A stretch of DNA of 64,000 nucleotides from DATKCT01 sp035513055. GTDB taxonomy: Bacteria; Verrucomicrobiota; Verrucomicrobiia; Verrucomicrobiales; DEV007. The position numbers and the translations under genes are program-made. The stretch is taken from positions 5,284 through 69,283 of the forward strand of contig DATKCT010000008.1 in the NCBI GenBank assembly GCA_035513055.1, given 5' to 3'. Shown in pieces: positions 35,028 to 44,182 of the stretch; the first letter of the stretch is position 1; each line of letters begins with the position of its first letter. The notes below the pieces were generated by a model that saw only the letters and a list, made by a program, of their open reading frames with translations, searched no databases and was not told where the DNA came from.

Positions 35028-35510
35028 ATGAACAAGATTACCTCATGGGTGCTTTCGCTGTCGGCCGTGGCGTGTGTTTGCTTCTGCGGATGCGGGCGGC
35101 CGGGCACGAGCGAAATCGGCGGGGAAAGCTCCGCGGAAGAGGGCTCGGGGACGCTCGAAGGGGTGGCCGAACTCAGCCCGCAGGAGGCCAAGGATTTGCT
35201 GGCCAGTGAAGAAGCCGTGACGGTGCTCGATGTGCGGACAGCCGAGGAGTATGTTCAAGGACATATTCCGGGCGCCGTGAACGTGGATGTCCGGGATCCG
35301 GGTTTCGATGCGGCGATTGACGAGCTGGACCGTTCGGAACCGTTCTTGTTGCATTGCGGGTCTGGGAACCGGAGCAAGATAGCGGTCGAGAAGCTGAAGG
35401 AGGCTGGATTTACCCGGATTTATCATTTGACCGAGGGTCTGAAGGGATGGCGGGAGGCCGGCAACCCGGTGAGCGCGGAGGTCGAGGAGGTCGAGGAGGA
35501 GGCGCCTTGA
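35028..35510 (+). CDS. Rhodanese-domain lipoprotein
   Basis: The 160-residue protein starts with a lipoprotein signal ending in C-F-C-G-C-G (lipobox cysteine about 20-23). The mature part is one rhodanese domain: V-L-D-V-R-T-A-E-E-Y, G-H-I-P-G-A-V-N-V and active-site loop H-C-G-S-G-N-R-S, with the catalytic cysteine. It should transfer sulfur or act as a persulfide or redox protein in the periplasm. The C-terminus is acidic (V-E-E-V-E-E-E-A-P). A strong G-rich Shine-Dalgarno (GGGAGG) precedes it. Its stop TGA is the first codon of a repeat copy at 35508. Confidence 0.85.
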   Translation: MNKITSWVLSLSAVACVCFCGCGRPGTSEIGGESSAEEGSGTLEGVAELSPQEAKDLLASEEAVTVLDVRTAEEYVQGHIPGAVNVDVRDPGFDAAIDELDRSEPFLLHCGSGNRSKIAVEKLKEAGFTRIYHLTEGLKGWREAGNPVSAEVEEVEEEAP

Positions 35511-35524
35511 GAAATGCGGGCTAA
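35508..35524 (+). repeat. Interspersed repeat core TGAGAAATGCGGGCTAA
   Basis: This 17-base core sits between two converging genes. Its first three bases are the stop of the rhodanese gene, and on the opposite strand CTA (35521-35523) is the stop TAG of the glycosyltransferase gene. The same core, or one to three mismatches, occurs at 14213, 45685 (inverted), 45851 and 51017. Confidence 0.6.
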
Positions 35525-36675
35525 AGCCCGAGTTCCCGGAACATGAGACGGGTACGTTCCATGTGGGCATCGAGGGTGTAATGTTCGCGCATGCGCGCCC
35601 GGCCTTTTTCGCCCATGGATCGACACAGGCCGGGATCGGCGAGAAGACGTTCGATGCATACGGCGAAGGCATCGAGATCAAAGGGGCGGACAAGAAAACC
35701 GGTTTCGCCCTCGACGATGATCTCCGAGGGTCCGCCGGCGTCGAAGGCCAGGACAGGGAGGCCGTGGGCCATAGCTTCCACCAAGACGTAGCCGAAGGGT
35801 TCGAAGACGGAGGGGGCAGCCAGGAATTGGGCCCTTTCGAGCTGTGCTCCGGTTTCGGATTTTGGGACATGTCCGAGGAACTCGACGGGCAAGCGGTGGC
35901 GCCGGGCGTAGGATTCAAGGGAGGCGCGCTGGTAGCCATCGCCCAGGACGCGCAGCCGCCATGGCCTGGGCACGCGCCGGAGAACACGCAAGAGCAAGTG
36001 CAGCCCTTTGCCGCGGATGAGGTTGCCCAGGAAGACGAAGGTCCGCTCCTCTCGAGCGGGTTTGGGGACCGGAGTCTCACGTTCCAAGACGGGACCCCAG
36101 ACGGGGTTGAGGAAAAACCGGGGACGCCGGATGCCGTTGCGTTGGAGGGTGCGCCGCATGTCATGGGTATGAGTTTCCACGGCGTCGACGGCGTCGATTT
36201 CGGAGAGCAGGCGCTTTTTCCGCCAGGGATTATCAAAGACGAACCGGCGGGTAAAGGCATCGCGGGTGAGGGCGCCGCAAAGCGACCTCCAACCGGCCGG
36301 GTCCCGGCTGCGGCGCAGGGTGAGGCGGTTGTAACCGGTTCCCGTGTAGATCATGGCGTAGTCGTGGAACACTTTGGCGACCGGTTTTCTGGAGGCGGAG
36401 CGGCCTTGGAGGAAGGGGGCGATTGTTTGGCCGGGATGGTTGTGGAGGATGATGAGATCAGGGGAAAAACGGCGCAGAAAGTCTGCGGAATCCGGGGCGG
36501 AGAAACTGAGGGTCTGATGGGAGGCGGAGAAGGCGCCGAGGTAGGCGGGATTGGGATCCCGGAGGAAAAGCAGAGCGTGGTCGAATGCGGACAGGGCCGC
36601 GGCGCTTTCGCGGATGTAGTTTTCGGCGCCGCCTCGCTTTTGGCCGAAGGTATTGACATGGAGGACCTTGCTCAT
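35521..36675 (-). CDS. Glycosyltransferase family 4 protein
   Basis: The start was placed at M-S-K-V-L-H-V-N-T-F-G (36675), giving 384 residues; a frame from 36714 adds 13 unlikely residues. The N-terminal Rossmann fold has G-G-A-E-N-Y-I near residue 15. The C-terminal half has F-V-F-L-G-N-L-I-R-G-K-G-L, then E-P-F-G-Y-V-L-V-E-A-M-A-H-G-L-P-V, which is the GT4 nucleotide-sugar signature (E-x7-E), and F-D-A-G-G-P-S-E. It would transfer a sugar to a cell-envelope acceptor. The target is unknown. It does not form an obvious operon. Confidence 0.88.
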   Translation of the reverse strand: MSKVLHVNTFGQKRGGAENYIRESAAALSAFDHALLFLRDPNPAYLGAFSASHQTLSFSAPDSADFLRRFSPDLIILHNHPGQTIAPFLQGRSASRKPVAKVFHDYAMIYTGTGYNRLTLRRSRDPAGWRSLCGALTRDAFTRRFVFDNPWRKKRLLSEIDAVDAVETHTHDMRRTLQRNGIRRPRFFLNPVWGPVLERETPVPKPAREERTFVFLGNLIRGKGLHLLLRVLRRVPRPWRLRVLGDGYQRASLESYARRHRLPVEFLGHVPKSETGAQLERAQFLAAPSVFEPFGYVLVEAMAHGLPVLAFDAGGPSEIIVEGETGFLVRPFDLDAFAVCIERLLADPGLCRSMGEKGRARMREHYTLDAHMERTRLMFRELGL

Positions 36676-36806
36676 GGCGAGAGGAGGAGCATGGGAAGGG
36701 CGGCTCCGCTGCAACGGAACTCGGATATTGCCGGGAAGCGGGAAATGCCCTAAGTTACAAGGTTGTAACGCCGCGCTTCGCTTCCAAAGCGGATAGTGGA
36801 GTCCCT

Positions 36807-39800
36807 ATGAAATACATCCCCCCTGAGATCCTCCCGATGAAAGACCCCTTCTTCCGCCTCTTCCGCCAATGGGCGCGGGCTGGTGTGGCGACCGCGCTGT
36901 TCTGCCTCGCCGCTTCGTCTGTGCATGCCCGGATCGTGATCTCGGAATTGCAAGCGGTCAACGATTCCACTTTGACCGACAAGGAGTTTGGAGACTATGA
37001 GGACTGGATCGAGTTGCACAACGAGGGGACGGAGGATGTCAATTTGGAAGGATGGTATCTGACGGACCAGGCGGGTGATCCTTTCCGTTGGAGATTCCCA
37101 GACATCACCTTGGGAGCGGGTCGTTACCTGGTGATTTTCACTTCCGGGAAGAACCTGCACACGCCGTTGAGCATCTTCGAGGATCAAAGCATCTCGAAAA
37201 CGCACACGAACTTCAAGTTGACGAGCGAAGGAGAATATTTGGGGCTCTACCGCCCGGACGCATTCACCATTGAGCACGAGTACAATCCCGGGTTTCCGCC
37301 GCTGGGTTCCGACATTTCTTACGGGTTGAGCGGTGAGGACGGGGCGCTGGTGTATTTTGCCGAACCGACGCCGGGCCAGCCCAACGGCTCGGGGAATGAG
37401 GGGATCGGGCCCATTGTCACGGCGGTCGAGAATCTAACGGAGATTCCGGTTTTGGGAGAAGACGCGGAAGTCGTGATCGCGGCGCGGGTGATCCGGACAA
37501 TCGAAGAGATCGAATCGGTGACGCTCTTCTCGCGGGCGATGTTCAAGCCGGAGGGGGCGCGACCCATGTTGGACAACGGGATAGCTCCCGACGAAAACGC
37601 GGGAGACGGGATCTACACGGCGTCCATCCCCTTGACGAGTGTGTTTGGGCCGGTCGTACAAGAAGGACAGATGATTCGGTGGCGGGTGGAAGCTTCCGGC
37701 GTATCCGGCAATCGCTCCCAGCTCCCCACCTTTCATGATCCGCTGAATTCGGAAGAGTATTACGGCACGGTCGCCGCCGACTCCGAACTGGAGACGTCGA
37801 ATCTTTCGGTGCTGCATGTTTTTGTGGAGAACGCCAACGCGGCGCAGAATCCGGGCCGGCGATCTCTTTTTTATTTGGGAGAATTTTACGACAACGTGGA
37901 GTTCACCATTCACGGGCAAAGTTCTTCCGGGTTCCCGAAGAAGAGTTTCAACATCGACTTTAACAGCGACCACCGGTTTCGTTACCGAAATGACCAGGGA
38001 CGGGTTCGGGACATCGATTTGCTCACCACTTGGGGGGACAAGTCCAAAGTCCGCAACACGCTGGCTTACGAGATGTTCGACATCGGGGGAGTGGCGGGGC
38101 ACTTCGCCTTTCCGGTCCGGGTGCAGCTCAACGGAGATTTTTTTGCGACCGCTGATTTTGTGGAAGACGCGGACGAGCGTTACCTGGAGCGAGCCGGGCT
38201 CGACGAGGGTGGGGCTCTCTACAAGATGTACGACCGCTTGCAGTCGACTGCGCAGGGGCAGAAGAAGACGCGAAAGCAGGAAGACAAGAGCGATTTGCAG
38301 GCGCTGATCGACGGCGTCAACCGGGGGTCCACGGACGAACGGATCGACTACATTTACGACAATGTGGACATCCCCGGAATGGTGAACTTCCTGACGCTGA
38401 ACTCGGTGATCAACAACACCGACTACGGGCACAAGAACTATTATGTGTATCGCGACACGGAAGGCAGCGGGGAGTGGGTCGAGCTTCCGTGGGACGTCGA
38501 TTTATCGCTCGGGCGTTTGTGGACCTCGGGCGCCAACTATTTCTATGATCCCATTCAGACCACACACGCATCGGTGGAGGGGCACGTGAACGGCAATGCC
38601 CTGGCTACCCTGTTTATGCAGAACGGGGATTTCAACACAATGATCCACCGGAGGATGAGGACGATGATGGATTACTTTTACGGGGCTCCGGACGCTGCGC
38701 CGGACAGCGACTATTTCATGCGCCGGCTCGACGAACTCGTCGAATTGATTGATCCGGAGGGAGTGGAATCGGACGCGGATTTGGACTATGAGAAGTGGGG
38801 ATCTTGGGGAAACCGGGACACCATGCGCGCGGCGGTGGACCGGCTCCGCAACGAGTTCTTTCCGGGCCGCAGGGACTACATTTACAGTTTGGCGAAGTTG
38901 CCGGGGCGGCATCCCACCAACATCAAAATGAATTTCGTGGAAGTGGATTTCAATCCTGCGTCCGGAAATCAGGAAGAGGAGTATATCGCGCTTCAGAACA
39001 CGACCGGGGACACGGTGGATGCGTCGGGATGGACGATTTCTGGAGCGGTGGATTACACGTTCCGGGACGGGACGGTTTTGCTTACGGGCAGCTTGTTTAC
39101 GCCGGACCGGGGCAAGGTTTATGTGGCCAAGAATCTACGGGCGTTCCGGGCCCGGAGCGAGGGACCGCAGGGCGGCATGAAACTGCTGGCTCAAGGGGGC
39201 TACGACGGGCAGCTTTCGGCGCGAGGCGAGACCTTATGGCTGCGCGACAGGGAAGGCAATCTCTTGGCGGAATACAGTTGGGAAGGCAATCCGAGCGCAG
39301 CTCAAGAGTTTCTGAGAATTACCGAGCTGCACGCGGCTCCGGAAGAGGCTGAGGGCAGCGGCACGTTTCATGCCCGTGATTTCGAGTTTATCGAACTGCG
39401 CAACACGGGAACGGCGCCGTTGGACCTTGCCGGAGTCCGGATCTCGGACGGCATCAGTTTTGTCTTTGGGGAAGGCAGTGTTTTGGCGCCCGGAGCGTAT
39501 GGCGTGGTGGTGAGCAACCGGGCCGCCTTCGAGTCTCGTTATGGTGTGGGGATCAATGTGCTGGGCGAGTATGAGGGCTGGCTCGACAATGGGGGGGAGC
39601 GCTTGCAGCTCAGCGACGCCGTGGGAGAGAACATTTTGAAGTTCAGCTATGACCGGGATTGGTTTGGGAACAGCGGGGCGGGCCACTCTTTGCAGATTGT
39701 GAATGACGGCGCGGCTTTCGACACGTGGAACGATGAAGAGAGCTGGGTCGTCAGCGAGCAGGCCGGCGGGACACCAGGCGCAGGTTCCAGCCAACCGCCG

Positions 39801-40244
39801 GTGGGAATAAGCTATGTGGACTGGGCGACGGCGCATTTCACTCCGGAACAAATGGAGGAGGCGGCGGTTGCAGGACCTGAGGCGGATCCCAATGCGGACG
39901 GAGTAAGCAATTTGGCGGCCTATGCTTTCGGGATGACGCCATGGAGTCTGACGCCGGAGCATCTGCCGGCATTGGCCGCGGGCGATGATGGCGCGTGGAG
40001 GTTAACTTATCGGCGGCAGGCGGCCAGCCGGGATCTGAACTACATGGCGCAGTGGTCGCCCGATTTCGAGGACTGGAGGCCCTCCGGCGGAGTGGAAGAG
40101 GCGACGGTTTCGCATCCTGACGGCACGCAGAGTGTGGAGTTGCGCATCGACGACCCGCAGGTCGAGGGAAGCGCTTCCGGGGCCTTTCGGATGCGGGTGT
40201 ATCTGGATGACCCGCTCTTTATCGGACCGCCAGTTCTCAAGTAG
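36807..40244 (+). CDS. Giant secreted CotH/lamin-tail protein 1
   Basis: The 1145-residue secreted protein has GTGGAG seven bases before the ATG and a signal helix after a basic stretch (about 24-41). An N-terminal lamin-tail domain (I-V-I-S-E-L-Q-A, then D-W-I-E-L-H-N-E-G) spans about 41-160. A CotH-like spore-coat kinase domain runs from about 330 to 640 (V-E-F-T-I-H-G-Q-S-S, F-P-K-K-S-F-N-I-D-F, W-V-E-L-P-W-D-V-D-L-S-L-G). Two further lamin-tail domains follow (about 710-810 and 830-950). The end resembles the C-terminal modules of neighbouring giants. It is followed after 22 bases by a related gene, an operon of two. Role unknown; CotH homologues can be atypical kinases. Confidence 0.82.
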   Translation: MKYIPPEILPMKDPFFRLFRQWARAGVATALFCLAASSVHARIVISELQAVNDSTLTDKEFGDYEDWIELHNEGTEDVNLEGWYLTDQAGDPFRWRFPDITLGAGRYLVIFTSGKNLHTPLSIFEDQSISKTHTNFKLTSEGEYLGLYRPDAFTIEHEYNPGFPPLGSDISYGLSGEDGALVYFAEPTPGQPNGSGNEGIGPIVTAVENLTEIPVLGEDAEVVIAARVIRTIEEIESVTLFSRAMFKPEGARPMLDNGIAPDENAGDGIYTASIPLTSVFGPVVQEGQMIRWRVEASGVSGNRSQLPTFHDPLNSEEYYGTVAADSELETSNLSVLHVFVENANAAQNPGRRSLFYLGEFYDNVEFTIHGQSSSGFPKKSFNIDFNSDHRFRYRNDQGRVRDIDLLTTWGDKSKVRNTLAYEMFDIGGVAGHFAFPVRVQLNGDFFATADFVEDADERYLERAGLDEGGALYKMYDRLQSTAQGQKKTRKQEDKSDLQALIDGVNRGSTDERIDYIYDNVDIPGMVNFLTLNSVINNTDYGHKNYYVYRDTEGSGEWVELPWDVDLSLGRLWTSGANYFYDPIQTTHASVEGHVNGNALATLFMQNGDFNTMIHRRMRTMMDYFYGAPDAAPDSDYFMRRLDELVELIDPEGVESDADLDYEKWGSWGNRDTMRAAVDRLRNEFFPGRRDYIYSLAKLPGRHPTNIKMNFVEVDFNPASGNQEEEYIALQNTTGDTVDASGWTISGAVDYTFRDGTVLLTGSLFTPDRGKVYVAKNLRAFRARSEGPQGGMKLLAQGGYDGQLSARGETLWLRDREGNLLAEYSWEGNPSAAQEFLRITELHAAPEEAEGSGTFHARDFEFIELRNTGTAPLDLAGVRISDGISFVFGEGSVLAPGAYGVVVSNRAAFESRYGVGINVLGEYEGWLDNGGERLQLSDAVGENILKFSYDRDWFGNSGAGHSLQIVNDGAAFDTWNDEESWVVSEQAGGTPGAGSSQPPVGISYVDWATAHFTPEQMEEAAVAGPEADPNADGVSNLAAYAFGMTPWSLTPEHLPALAAGDDGAWRLTYRRQAASRDLNYMAQWSPDFEDWRPSGGVEEATVSHPDGTQSVELRIDDPQVEGSASGAFRMRVYLDDPLFIGPPVLK

Positions 40245-40266
40245 GAGAAATCAGCGAGGAGAGACA

Positions 40267-43200
40267 ATGGTGGGCTGTATTTCCTGGCAGAGCCGCACCC
40301 GTCGAATGGCGTTGGCGGCCGGAACGTGTTGCGCTCTTCCGGGGACGAGCGGGGCCGACGTTGTCATCAACGAGATTCATTATGATCCCGAGCCGAAGAC
40401 GGAGCATGTCGAGTTTATCGAACTGCACAATACAGCAGCGGAAGCGGTTTCGTTGGCGGGGTGGAGTTTCACTGAAGGCATTCGATACACCTTCGACGGC
40501 GATGCTCAGATCGAAGGCGGGGGCTATTATGTGCTGACGGAGGACGCGGTGCATTTTGACCGGAAGTTCGGAAGCATTTTCGCGGGAGGACGCCAAGCGG
40601 ATGCTCAGTGGCAGGAGGGGGTTTTGAGCAACGATGGGGAGAGGGTGGCGCTGCGCGACGCCGGGGACGCGTTGGTGGACGAGGTGAGCTACCGTGCCGA
40701 GTTTCCCTGGCCCATAGCCGCCAATGGGGAAGGGGCGTCCATGGAATTGATTCATCCGGCATTGGACAATGACCTCGGCGGTAGCTGGCGATCCTCGCTC
40801 GCGCCCACTCCAGGACGGACCAATTCGGTGTATGCGGAGAACGCTCCTCCCCAGATCCGGCAGGTCGGGCACAGCCCCGCGATGCCCACGACGCAGCAGG
40901 AAACGGTGATCACGGCGAAGGTGACGGATCCTGACGGAGTAGCACAAGTCGAGTTGCTCGTGCAGGTCGTGGAACCTGGCCAGTATCTGCCGGCTTTCCT
41001 GGCAAAGAGCGCGTCCGAACTGCTGCGCAATCCGAACACGCTGCGTGAGCCGAATCCGGAGTTTGATAATCCGGCGAACTGGGAGACCGTGGCGATGACG
41101 GACGATGGGGAAGGGCCGGATGCGGAGGCGGGGGACGACATCTACACGGCGGTGCTGCCGGCGAGGGGGAATCGTTCTTTGACGCGCTACCGCATTCGAG
41201 CGGTGGATGGGAAAGGCGCCGCGCTGCGCGTTCCGCATGCGGACGATCCGTCCTTGAATTTCGCCTTCTTTTCCTATGACGGCGTCCCGGAGTACGAGGC
41301 GACGACCCGGACCGTGGCGGCCGAGGGGGTTCCTTATACGCATTCCCGGGAGGTAATGACTTCGCTGCCGGTGTATTTCTTGCTGACAGACGCCGCGGAT
41401 TTTGCGCAGTGCATCGCCTACAACGGGGCCGATCAGATTCCGGGAAACAACTACGACGCGCGCAGCGCGTTTAACTGGAGCGGCACATTTGTTTACAATG
41501 GGAAGGTTTACGACAACATCGCCTATCGATTGCGCCAGAAAAACGACCGCTACGGCGGGAGCGGAAAGCGCAGCATGCGATTCCGCTTCAACCGTGGCCG
41601 TCACATCCAATTGCACGACGAGTTTGGAAACCCTTATCCGGAGAAATGGCGGACGCTGAACACGAGCAAAATGCGGGCGCGCGGCGGGGAGAACTTCGGC
41701 ATGTATGAAGCGATGAATCACGTATTGTGGGATCTCGTCGGTGTGCCGGCTCCGGAAACGCACTGGCATCATTTCCGGGTCGTAAAGACGAAAGACGAAG
41801 TCCCGCAGCCGTCGATTTTCGGGACTCCGCGCAACGCGCAGTATTTGGGAGATTTTTTCGGAATGTATCTCGCGATCGAGGACTATGACGGGAACTTTCT
41901 GGATGCGCGCGGGCTCCCTGATGGAAACCTTTATAAATTGAAGAGTTCAGTTCTGGATGGCCGTCAGGTAGAGCGCAATCAAGGCAAGCACTCGGTGGAC
42001 GACGCCTCCGACTATTCCAACATTTTGCAGAACCTCCGGCCGCAACGGGACGTGGAATGGCTGAACACGTATGTGAATTACGAGCACTACAATCGCTACC
42101 ACACAGTAGTGGAGGCGGTGCGGCATTATGACGTGCAACCGAATTTGGCTGAGCATTTGAAGAACCGGGCGTTTTACTTTCCGCTGGAGGACAGGGAGGC
42201 AAATCCTTTGGGGCGCTTGCACACGCTGCCTTGGGACTCGGACACGAGTTGGGGTCCTAACTGGAACGCGGGAATCGATTTCGCCCATCAAGCCCTTTTC
42301 AACGGCGCGGGCCGGGAGGGGATGATTACCGAATACAAGAACACGGTGCGCGCGTTTCGCGATCTGATCTGGCGGGAGGATCAAATCAATCCCGTGTTGG
42401 ACCGGCTGGCGGCGGTGATCGCAGATTTCGTTCCGGCGGACCGGGACCGGTGGAACGGCGCTCCGGCGGAAGCCGGGTCGGAGACGATCGGGCCGTTGGA
42501 GAGCAAAACGGAGGACATGAAGCGCTTTGCCTGGACCGGCGGAAGCTGGACGGGAGGCAACGATCCGGTGGGTGAATCCCGCGACTCCGGCATTTCGGGC
42601 CGGGAAGGCCGGGACGCCTATTTGGATTGGCTGGCGCGCGATGGGATTGTGCCGAACCGGCCCGTGATTCGTTATGCGGGAGCGGCAGGGTTTCCCGTGG
42701 ACGGGTTGCGCTTTGGCTCGTCGACGTTCAGCACGTCGGTTTTTGGAGGCGCTCCTTTCGCGGCCATGGAGTGGCGGCTGGCGGAAGTGACCGATCCCGG
42801 GCTGCCGGATTACGATCCGGCGGAAAGCTTCCTTTGGGAATGGAGAGCAACCTGGCAATCCGGCGAGTTGGGAGAGTTTGTCGAGGAGATTGAGGTTTCC
42901 GCGGCGGAAGTGCGCGCAGGGCGGACTTATCGCGCCCGGGTAAGGATGAAGGACAGCGTGGGGAAATGGAGTTCCTGGTCCGAGCCTCTGCAGTTCACCA
43001 CGGGATTGCCAGAGGGCATCGTGCAATTGCAGCGCGACTTGGTGATCAGCGAGATTATGTTTCACCCCGCGGATCCCAGCGCCGATGAGGAATCCTTGGG
43101 CTTTACCGGAAGGGATTTCGAGTACATCGAACTCTACAATGCCGGGCAGCAGCCGTTGGATCTTGCCGCATTGCGGTTCACTAAAGGCATTGATTTCGAT

Positions 43201-43866
43201 TTCGCGAGCGGGTCTGGAGGTCTATTGGCTCCGGGTGCCGTCGTGCTGGTGGTTTCCAATTTGGAAGCTTTCGTTCTGCGCTACGGCGCGAGTCTTCCGG
43301 TGGTGGGGGAATACTCAGGGCAACTCGATAATGCCGGAGAACGGATCAAGTTGTCCTTCGGCGGCGGCACGCCGGTGCATGAATTCGAGTATCTCGATGG
43401 GCCGCCGTGGCCGGATGAGGCCGATGGATCGGGGGCGAGTCTCGAGTGGATTGGTTACGCGGGAGGAGTGGATCCTGGAGATCCCGCGGGCTGGATTGCG
43501 GGTCCAGTGGGCGGGACGCCGGGCGTGGCGGGACCGGGGTCCTCACCTGAAATGAAAGACCGGGATGGGGACGGTTTTTCGGACGCCCAAGAGGCGCTGG
43601 CGGGCACGGATCCCGAGGATGCGAAGTCCGTATTGCGCCTGCTCTCGATCGAGCGCATTGGGCAGGGTTGGCGTTTGGCTTGGACTTCGGAGCCGGGAAT
43701 CCGCTACCGGGTCGAGTATGCCGCGGACATGGCATCCGGCGGCTGGGTTCAAGCGACCGAGCTTAGCGGAACTGGGCCACAGGCGGAGTGGACGGACGAG
43801 GATCCTGGGCGGGTGGACAACGTGAGGGGGCATTACCGGATTCGGGCCCTGGGTCTTGAGGAGTAG
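40267..43866 (+). CDS. Giant secreted CotH/lamin-tail protein 2
   Basis: ATG at 40267 follows GAGGAGA, giving 1199 residues; the frame is open upstream but overlaps the preceding gene. The N-terminus (R-M-A-L-A-A-G-T-C-C-A-L-P) is a short signal-like stretch. Lamin-tail segments (V-V-I-N-E-I-H-Y-D-P, F-I-E-L-H-N-T-A near 30-60, and a second near 920-1030), a CotH-type region (about 365-700; P-W-D-S-D-T-S-W near the end), and a TSP3-like D-R-D-G-D-G-F-S-D with A-G-T-D-P near 1100 are visible. A C-terminal Y-R-V-E-Y-A-x-D-M module follows. It is a divergent paralogue of the gene before it, not a recent copy. Confidence 0.8.
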   Translation: MVGCISWQSRTRRMALAAGTCCALPGTSGADVVINEIHYDPEPKTEHVEFIELHNTAAEAVSLAGWSFTEGIRYTFDGDAQIEGGGYYVLTEDAVHFDRKFGSIFAGGRQADAQWQEGVLSNDGERVALRDAGDALVDEVSYRAEFPWPIAANGEGASMELIHPALDNDLGGSWRSSLAPTPGRTNSVYAENAPPQIRQVGHSPAMPTTQQETVITAKVTDPDGVAQVELLVQVVEPGQYLPAFLAKSASELLRNPNTLREPNPEFDNPANWETVAMTDDGEGPDAEAGDDIYTAVLPARGNRSLTRYRIRAVDGKGAALRVPHADDPSLNFAFFSYDGVPEYEATTRTVAAEGVPYTHSREVMTSLPVYFLLTDAADFAQCIAYNGADQIPGNNYDARSAFNWSGTFVYNGKVYDNIAYRLRQKNDRYGGSGKRSMRFRFNRGRHIQLHDEFGNPYPEKWRTLNTSKMRARGGENFGMYEAMNHVLWDLVGVPAPETHWHHFRVVKTKDEVPQPSIFGTPRNAQYLGDFFGMYLAIEDYDGNFLDARGLPDGNLYKLKSSVLDGRQVERNQGKHSVDDASDYSNILQNLRPQRDVEWLNTYVNYEHYNRYHTVVEAVRHYDVQPNLAEHLKNRAFYFPLEDREANPLGRLHTLPWDSDTSWGPNWNAGIDFAHQALFNGAGREGMITEYKNTVRAFRDLIWREDQINPVLDRLAAVIADFVPADRDRWNGAPAEAGSETIGPLESKTEDMKRFAWTGGSWTGGNDPVGESRDSGISGREGRDAYLDWLARDGIVPNRPVIRYAGAAGFPVDGLRFGSSTFSTSVFGGAPFAAMEWRLAEVTDPGLPDYDPAESFLWEWRATWQSGELGEFVEEIEVSAAEVRAGRTYRARVRMKDSVGKWSSWSEPLQFTTGLPEGIVQLQRDLVISEIMFHPADPSADEESLGFTGRDFEYIELYNAGQQPLDLAALRFTKGIDFDFASGSGGLLAPGAVVLVVSNLEAFVLRYGASLPVVGEYSGQLDNAGERIKLSFGGGTPVHEFEYLDGPPWPDEADGSGASLEWIGYAGGVDPGDPAGWIAGPVGGTPGVAGPGSSPEMKDRDGDGFSDAQEALAGTDPEDAKSVLRLLSIERIGQGWRLAWTSEPGIRYRVEYAADMASGGWVQATELSGTGPQAEWTDEDPGRVDNVRGHYRIRALGLEE

Positions 43867-43953
43867 ACGTTTCTTGAGGCTCGCGAGCCGGGACCGGGCG
43901 TGGTAGGTTCAGCGGTAGTGAAGGCGAAAAGGGAAGCGGCCCCGAATCGGGGG

Positions 43954-44181
43954 ATGAAGAAACTCTGGATCTACGGAATTCCGGGCTTGGTTCTGGCGTT
44001 GACGGTTCCCTGGGCTTTCACGGGGGACGGAGGAAGGTGGTGGGGATTCCCCGGTTGGGCTGTCTATAGCCTGGGGGCCAGTGTCATCTACGCGGTGATA
44101 GTGTCGTGGATGCTGGGGCGGGGGTGGGAGGCGTCGGCGGAGGGGCCTGATTGGTGGAAGGACGAGGACGGGGCGAGTTGA
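43954..44181 (+). CDS. Small membrane partner of a sodium:solute symporter
   Basis: The 75-residue protein starts at an internal ATG of a slightly longer frame (M-K-K-L-W-I-Y-G). It has two hydrophobic segments (about 5-19 and 31-52), and ends with a charged W-W-K-D-E-D tail. The middle, G-F-P-G-W-A-V-Y-S-L-G-A-S-V-I-Y, is reminiscent of YhdT/DUF997-type small proteins that precede symporters. The symporter begins one base after its stop. It may stabilise or regulate the transporter. Confidence 0.6.
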   Translation: MKKLWIYGIPGLVLALTVPWAFTGDGGRWWGFPGWAVYSLGASVIYAVIVSWMLGRGWEASAEGPDWWKDEDGAS

Positions 44182-44182
44182 G

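Noticed and set aside
40237..41772. A 511-codon minus-strand open frame
   Set aside because: Antisense to the second CotH gene, with Arg/His/Pro-rich translation and no signal or domain pattern.
43878..43889. GGCTCGCGAGCC palindrome
   Set aside because: A perfect 12-base palindrome without loop; too short and GC-rich to call a site or terminator.
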